From a virus, in the IMG/VR virus record IMGVR_UViG_3300042868_005269, positions 1-61,405 of that record: a stretch of DNA of 61,405 bases; one strand, given 5' to 3'. Below the pieces are notes generated by a model. That model was not told the origin of the DNA and did not search any database. It saw only the letters and a program-made list of their open reading frames with translations. The position numbers and the translations under genes are program-made. Below are positions 59,716-61,405 of this stretch, one piece after another. Each line of letters starts with the position of its first letter. Within the stretch, counting starts at the first letter, position 1.

Positions 59716-59961
59716 TTATTTTGAACTGGCGCGGTTCTTTGCAACGCTGCGCATTCGCAAGTTGCCACGGGCGGATGTACCGCCACTCTTGAGCGGCTTG
59801 ATGTGGTCAACATCTTTGCCGTCGCCTTTGCTGGCTGTGCCCTCGGCCTCCATGATGCGGCGGGCTTTCACTCGCTCACCTCGTTTGGCCACTTGGTCGG
59901 GCTTGCCGTGGAACTCGGCGTATTCTTTTTTGTAGTTCCGTTTGCTGGGGTCTTGTGCCAT
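59716..59961 (-). CDS. Small HNH-like nuclease, 81 aa
   Basis: The C-terminal half carries DVDHIKPLKSGGTSARGNLR (Asp52, His53, Asn67) and ends SVAKNRASSK, the usual small HNH pattern. The N-terminus is basic (KRNYKKEYAEFHGK). Single-domain phage HNH proteins often assist packaging or recombination; here it lies in the replication block, which favours recombination. AGAGAGATTGAT precedes the ATG. The in-frame extension to 60165 crosses the next gene and was rejected. Confidence 0.82.
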   Translation of the reverse strand: MAQDPSKRNYKKEYAEFHGKPDQVAKRGERVKARRIMEAEGTASKGDGKDVDHIKPLKSGGTSARGNLRMRSVAKNRASSK

Positions 59962-59962
59962 A

Positions 59963-60628
59963 TCAATCTCTCTTTCGGTTGTGTTCACAGGTTTTAACGG
60001 CACACCAGCCGCATAGCGGTGTGGGCTTGGGGTTCCATACCCCGGTCTCATGCGCCTTTTCAATGCGGGCGACGCGCTCCCGGTAATCCCACCAGTACTC
60101 CTCGGCTTCACCGCGCAAGAAGCTGGCCTTGACCAAGTCGTTCTTGACCACGAACAGCAAACCACCGCTGACTTTGCGGATGTGCGGGAAGTGCACGAAC
60201 ACCATCAAAGCCATCAGCCGAAGCTGCTCCCGATCAGGGTACTTGTTGTTCCCCGTTTTATAGTCCACCACGCGAGCTGTCAAGTTGTCATCGTCGATGA
60301 TGAGCAAGTCGGCAATGCCGCGCACCCATACATCTTTGTCCATGAACCCGCAAGGGCGCAGATCGGCCGTCACGCCCATCTCGTGCTCACACAGCTTGCG
60401 GCCGGGCTTGGCCTTAAGCGCATCGAGCATGTCCTTGACGAACTCAAACTGTGGTGGCAGCGGCTTGTCGTCCTTGATGTAGAACTCCGCTGCTGAGTGC
60501 AGCTCCTTGCCGTAAAGAATAGCTTCGGTCTCTGGGAAGGGGTACTTCTTCAAGACCTTCACTTCGTGGTAGCGCCGGGGACAACCTTCGTAGTCCTTGA
60601 GCGCTGAGTGTGACCATTTAACTGTCAT
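59963..60628 (-). CDS. Cas4/RecB-like PD-(D/E)XK nuclease with four Cys, 221 aa
   Basis: Exonuclease of the RecB family. Catalytic residues: LHSAAEFY (His44), GIADLLII (Asp107), VVDYKTG (Asp122, Lys124), and Gln135. Cys16 in YEGCPRRYH and the C-terminal CGWCAVKTC (Cys206, 209, 214) match the four-Cys iron-sulfur layout of Cas4 and AddB. It likely resects DNA ends for recombination-dependent replication. The start overlaps the stop of the HExxH gene by one base. There is no CRISPR array, so a CRISPR link is not suggested. Confidence 0.9.
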   Translation of the reverse strand: MTVKWSHSALKDYEGCPRRYHEVKVLKKYPFPETEAILYGKELHSAAEFYIKDDKPLPPQFEFVKDMLDALKAKPGRKLCEHEMGVTADLRPCGFMDKDVWVRGIADLLIIDDDNLTARVVDYKTGNNKYPDREQLRLMALMVFVHFPHIRKVSGGLLFVVKNDLVKASFLRGEAEEYWWDYRERVARIEKAHETGVWNPKPTPLCGWCAVKTCEHNRKRD

Positions 60629-60936
60629 CAGAACCTCGCAGATTGAATTGCTTTTGATAAGCGGTTACTGAACTCCTCGACGAAGTGCTCGTCGTTGTTC
60701 AGGTCAGGGCGGTCCATGCTCTCAAGTATGGCGTGCGTCAGCTCATGCCAGAACGTCTCTTGCAGTGCCGAGAGTTTCAGCGGTATGCCGTGATACGACT
60801 TCCTTGCCAGCGTGATGGTGCGCTTGGCGTAGTGCACCTCGCCCATGTACAGACGCTCACGCATCGCTTCCGCGATCTCCACGCTGTACCAGTTGTCCCC
60901 CACTTTGATCTTCTTGGGTAGTGTCAGTTGCTTCAT
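60628..60936 (-). CDS. Small HExxH metallopeptidase-like protein, 102 aa
   Basis: N-terminal beta strands (KKIKVGDNWYSVEIAEAMRE, EVHYAKRTITLARKS) then the helix ETFWHELTHAILESM (His64, Glu65, His68) and a later EHFVEEF (Glu87 or Glu88 as third ligand). This resembles ImmA/IrrE- or SprT-type small phage peptidases. It might cleave a repressor or a host replication protein. AAGGAGAAAGCAA precedes the ATG at 60936; the extension to 61059 overlaps another gene. Confidence 0.82.
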   Translation of the reverse strand: MKQLTLPKKIKVGDNWYSVEIAEAMRERLYMGEVHYAKRTITLARKSYHGIPLKLSALQETFWHELTHAILESMDRPDLNNDEHFVEEFSNRLSKAIQSARF

Positions 60937-61084
60937 TTGCTTTCTCCTTCTGTTTAAATTTGTTGGCCAGACCCCAAAGGTCCAGCATCCGGATGACAAC
61001 GATGGCGCGTCCATCGGAGTCGTCGTATATGGTCTCGTACATACACTCGTCATAGACAAACTTCCAAAATTCTGCGTAAGTCAT
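60857..61084 (-). CDS. Small hypothetical protein, 75 aa
   Basis: MTYAEFWKFVYDECMYETIY, then DDSDGRAIVVIRMLDLWGLA. The first 57 residues lie in a clear space just after the polymerase stop; the rest overlaps the metallopeptidase by 80 bases and is Gln/Asp-rich, probably tolerated rather than selected. AAAGGGATGAT precedes the ATG. No family recognised. Confidence 0.55.
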   Translation of the reverse strand: MTYAEFWKFVYDECMYETIYDDSDGRAIVVIRMLDLWGLANKFKQKEKANEATDTTQEDQSGGQLVQRGDRGSDA

Positions 61085-61085
61085 A

Positions 61086-61405
61086 TCATCCCTTTGCCAA
61101 ACCGTAACGGCGGTGTGCACCGACCTCTGAGTTCAGCGGTATGCCGGGCATGTACTTGGGCTGTGCAATCATCTGCTCCAGCACCCACACCTTGGCACCC
61201 TCGACCTCAGCGTCAGGCACGACACAGAGCAACTCATCATGCACTGTGCCTACCACGGGGTACTTCTTGTCCACCCGCAGCATGCCGTCTGTCATCACCA
61301 CACGCGCAGTTCCCTGCACGATGTTGTTCGTTATCTTCCCAGCGTACAGCTTGGTTGGCTTGACGCCAGCTTCACCGTACACCCAATTGTTTTGCTTTGC
61401 TTCTT
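61086..61405 (-). CDS. polA: Family A DNA polymerase, C-terminal part (continues from position 1)
   Basis: This is the end of the polymerase gene that begins at 1808. It contains motif C, VGTVHDELLCVVP, with the catalytic His-Asp-Glu, and ends GAHRRYGLAKG. The frame is the same as that at 1-1808 when 61264 is set equal to 1. Two residues differ between the overlapping ends (Asn for Arg and Ala for Thr) because of three base mismatches. Confidence 0.93.
   Translation of the reverse strand, partial: EAKQNNWVYGEAGVKPTKLYAGKITNNIVQGTARVVMTDGMLRVDKKYPVVGTVHDELLCVVPDAEVEGAKVWVLEQMIAQPKYMPGIPLNSEVGAHRRYGLAKG
61264..61405 (+). repeat. Terminal overlap with 1-142
   Basis: The last 142 bases match the first 142 except at 127, 128 and 137. 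The first 126 bases are identical. It lies inside the polymerase gene, so it is best read as circular-assembly overlap rather than a true terminal repeat. The three late mismatches suggest two closely related strains in the sample. Confidence 0.9.

Noticed and set aside
59963-60628. Cas4-like gene as a sign of a CRISPR system
   Set aside because: No repeat-spacer array or other cas gene was seen; phage replication context explains it better.
1-61405. Integrase, tRNA and lysogeny genes
   Set aside because: Looked for and not seen; the XRE-like protein alone does not support lysogeny.
61264-61405. True direct terminal repeat of a linear genome
   Set aside because: The repeat lies in the middle of the polymerase gene, is short and ends in mismatches, which fits assembly overlap of a circular map better.

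Overview
The window is the essentially complete genome of a tailed double-stranded DNA phage, most likely podovirus-like, assembled as a circle of about 61.26 kb. The last 142 bases (61264-61405) repeat the first 142 with three mismatches, and one gene, a family A DNA polymerase, runs off the left edge and finishes at the right edge. I see no integrase, excisionase, tRNA, rRNA, CRISPR array or insertion sequence, so a strictly lytic phage is the simplest reading. The GC-rich coding sequence, strong AGGAGAAA ribosome binding sites and protein families suggest an uncultured freshwater phage of a proteobacterial host, perhaps betaproteobacterial. That host guess is inference only.

The genome has two opposed transcription blocks. 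The leftward block starts near 12.8 kb, runs down to 1, wraps the ends and continues from 61405 to 53167. Its first part (12.8-1.8 kb) is a dense cassette of small, mostly unknown genes joined by ATGA/GTGA-type overlaps. It also holds an M20/M28-like metallopeptidase (5628-6752), a Cys/Asp-rich 474-residue protein (7074-8498), a DUF3310 protein and a VRR-NUC nuclease. After the polymerase come a small HExxH protein, a Cas4/RecB-like nuclease with four cysteines, an HNH protein, an SNF2-type helicase, a coiled-coil protein, a probable ssDNA-binding protein, an XRE-like regulator and a 991-residue primase-helicase. Together these make a self-contained replication and recombination set.

The rightward block (13220-53028) is the virion block. 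It runs: terminase small and large subunits, portal, GroES-like co-chaperonin, scaffold-like protein, major capsid protein followed by a strong terminator, a cluster of small basic or beta-rich virion proteins, two tail adaptors, a 1113-residue fibre-like protein, a 659-residue tail fibre, a holin and GH24 lysozyme pair, a beta-propeller-like tail protein, three Gly/Gln-rich probable internal virion proteins with a GNAT-like protein, and a 3102-residue polyvalent protein containing an HEATH metalloprotease motif. The blocks diverge at 12773-13219 and converge on a hairpin-rich terminator at 53018-53161.

The most interesting unexplained structure is regulatory. Six copies of a palindrome (GTGATAC-N3..5-GTATCAC) lie only in the early cassette, five of them directly after stop codons. 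Three copies of a 16-bp near-palindrome fit TGTCWAGYGYTWKACA and lie beside leftward genes. A 405-bp non-coding AT-rich region with iterons and inverted repeats may be a replication origin. In the virion block, the giant protein appears to carry an inserted module with a GTPWCTGA motif and LRR-like segments, and two adjacent small proteins share an almost identical C-terminal peptide encoded by diverged codons.
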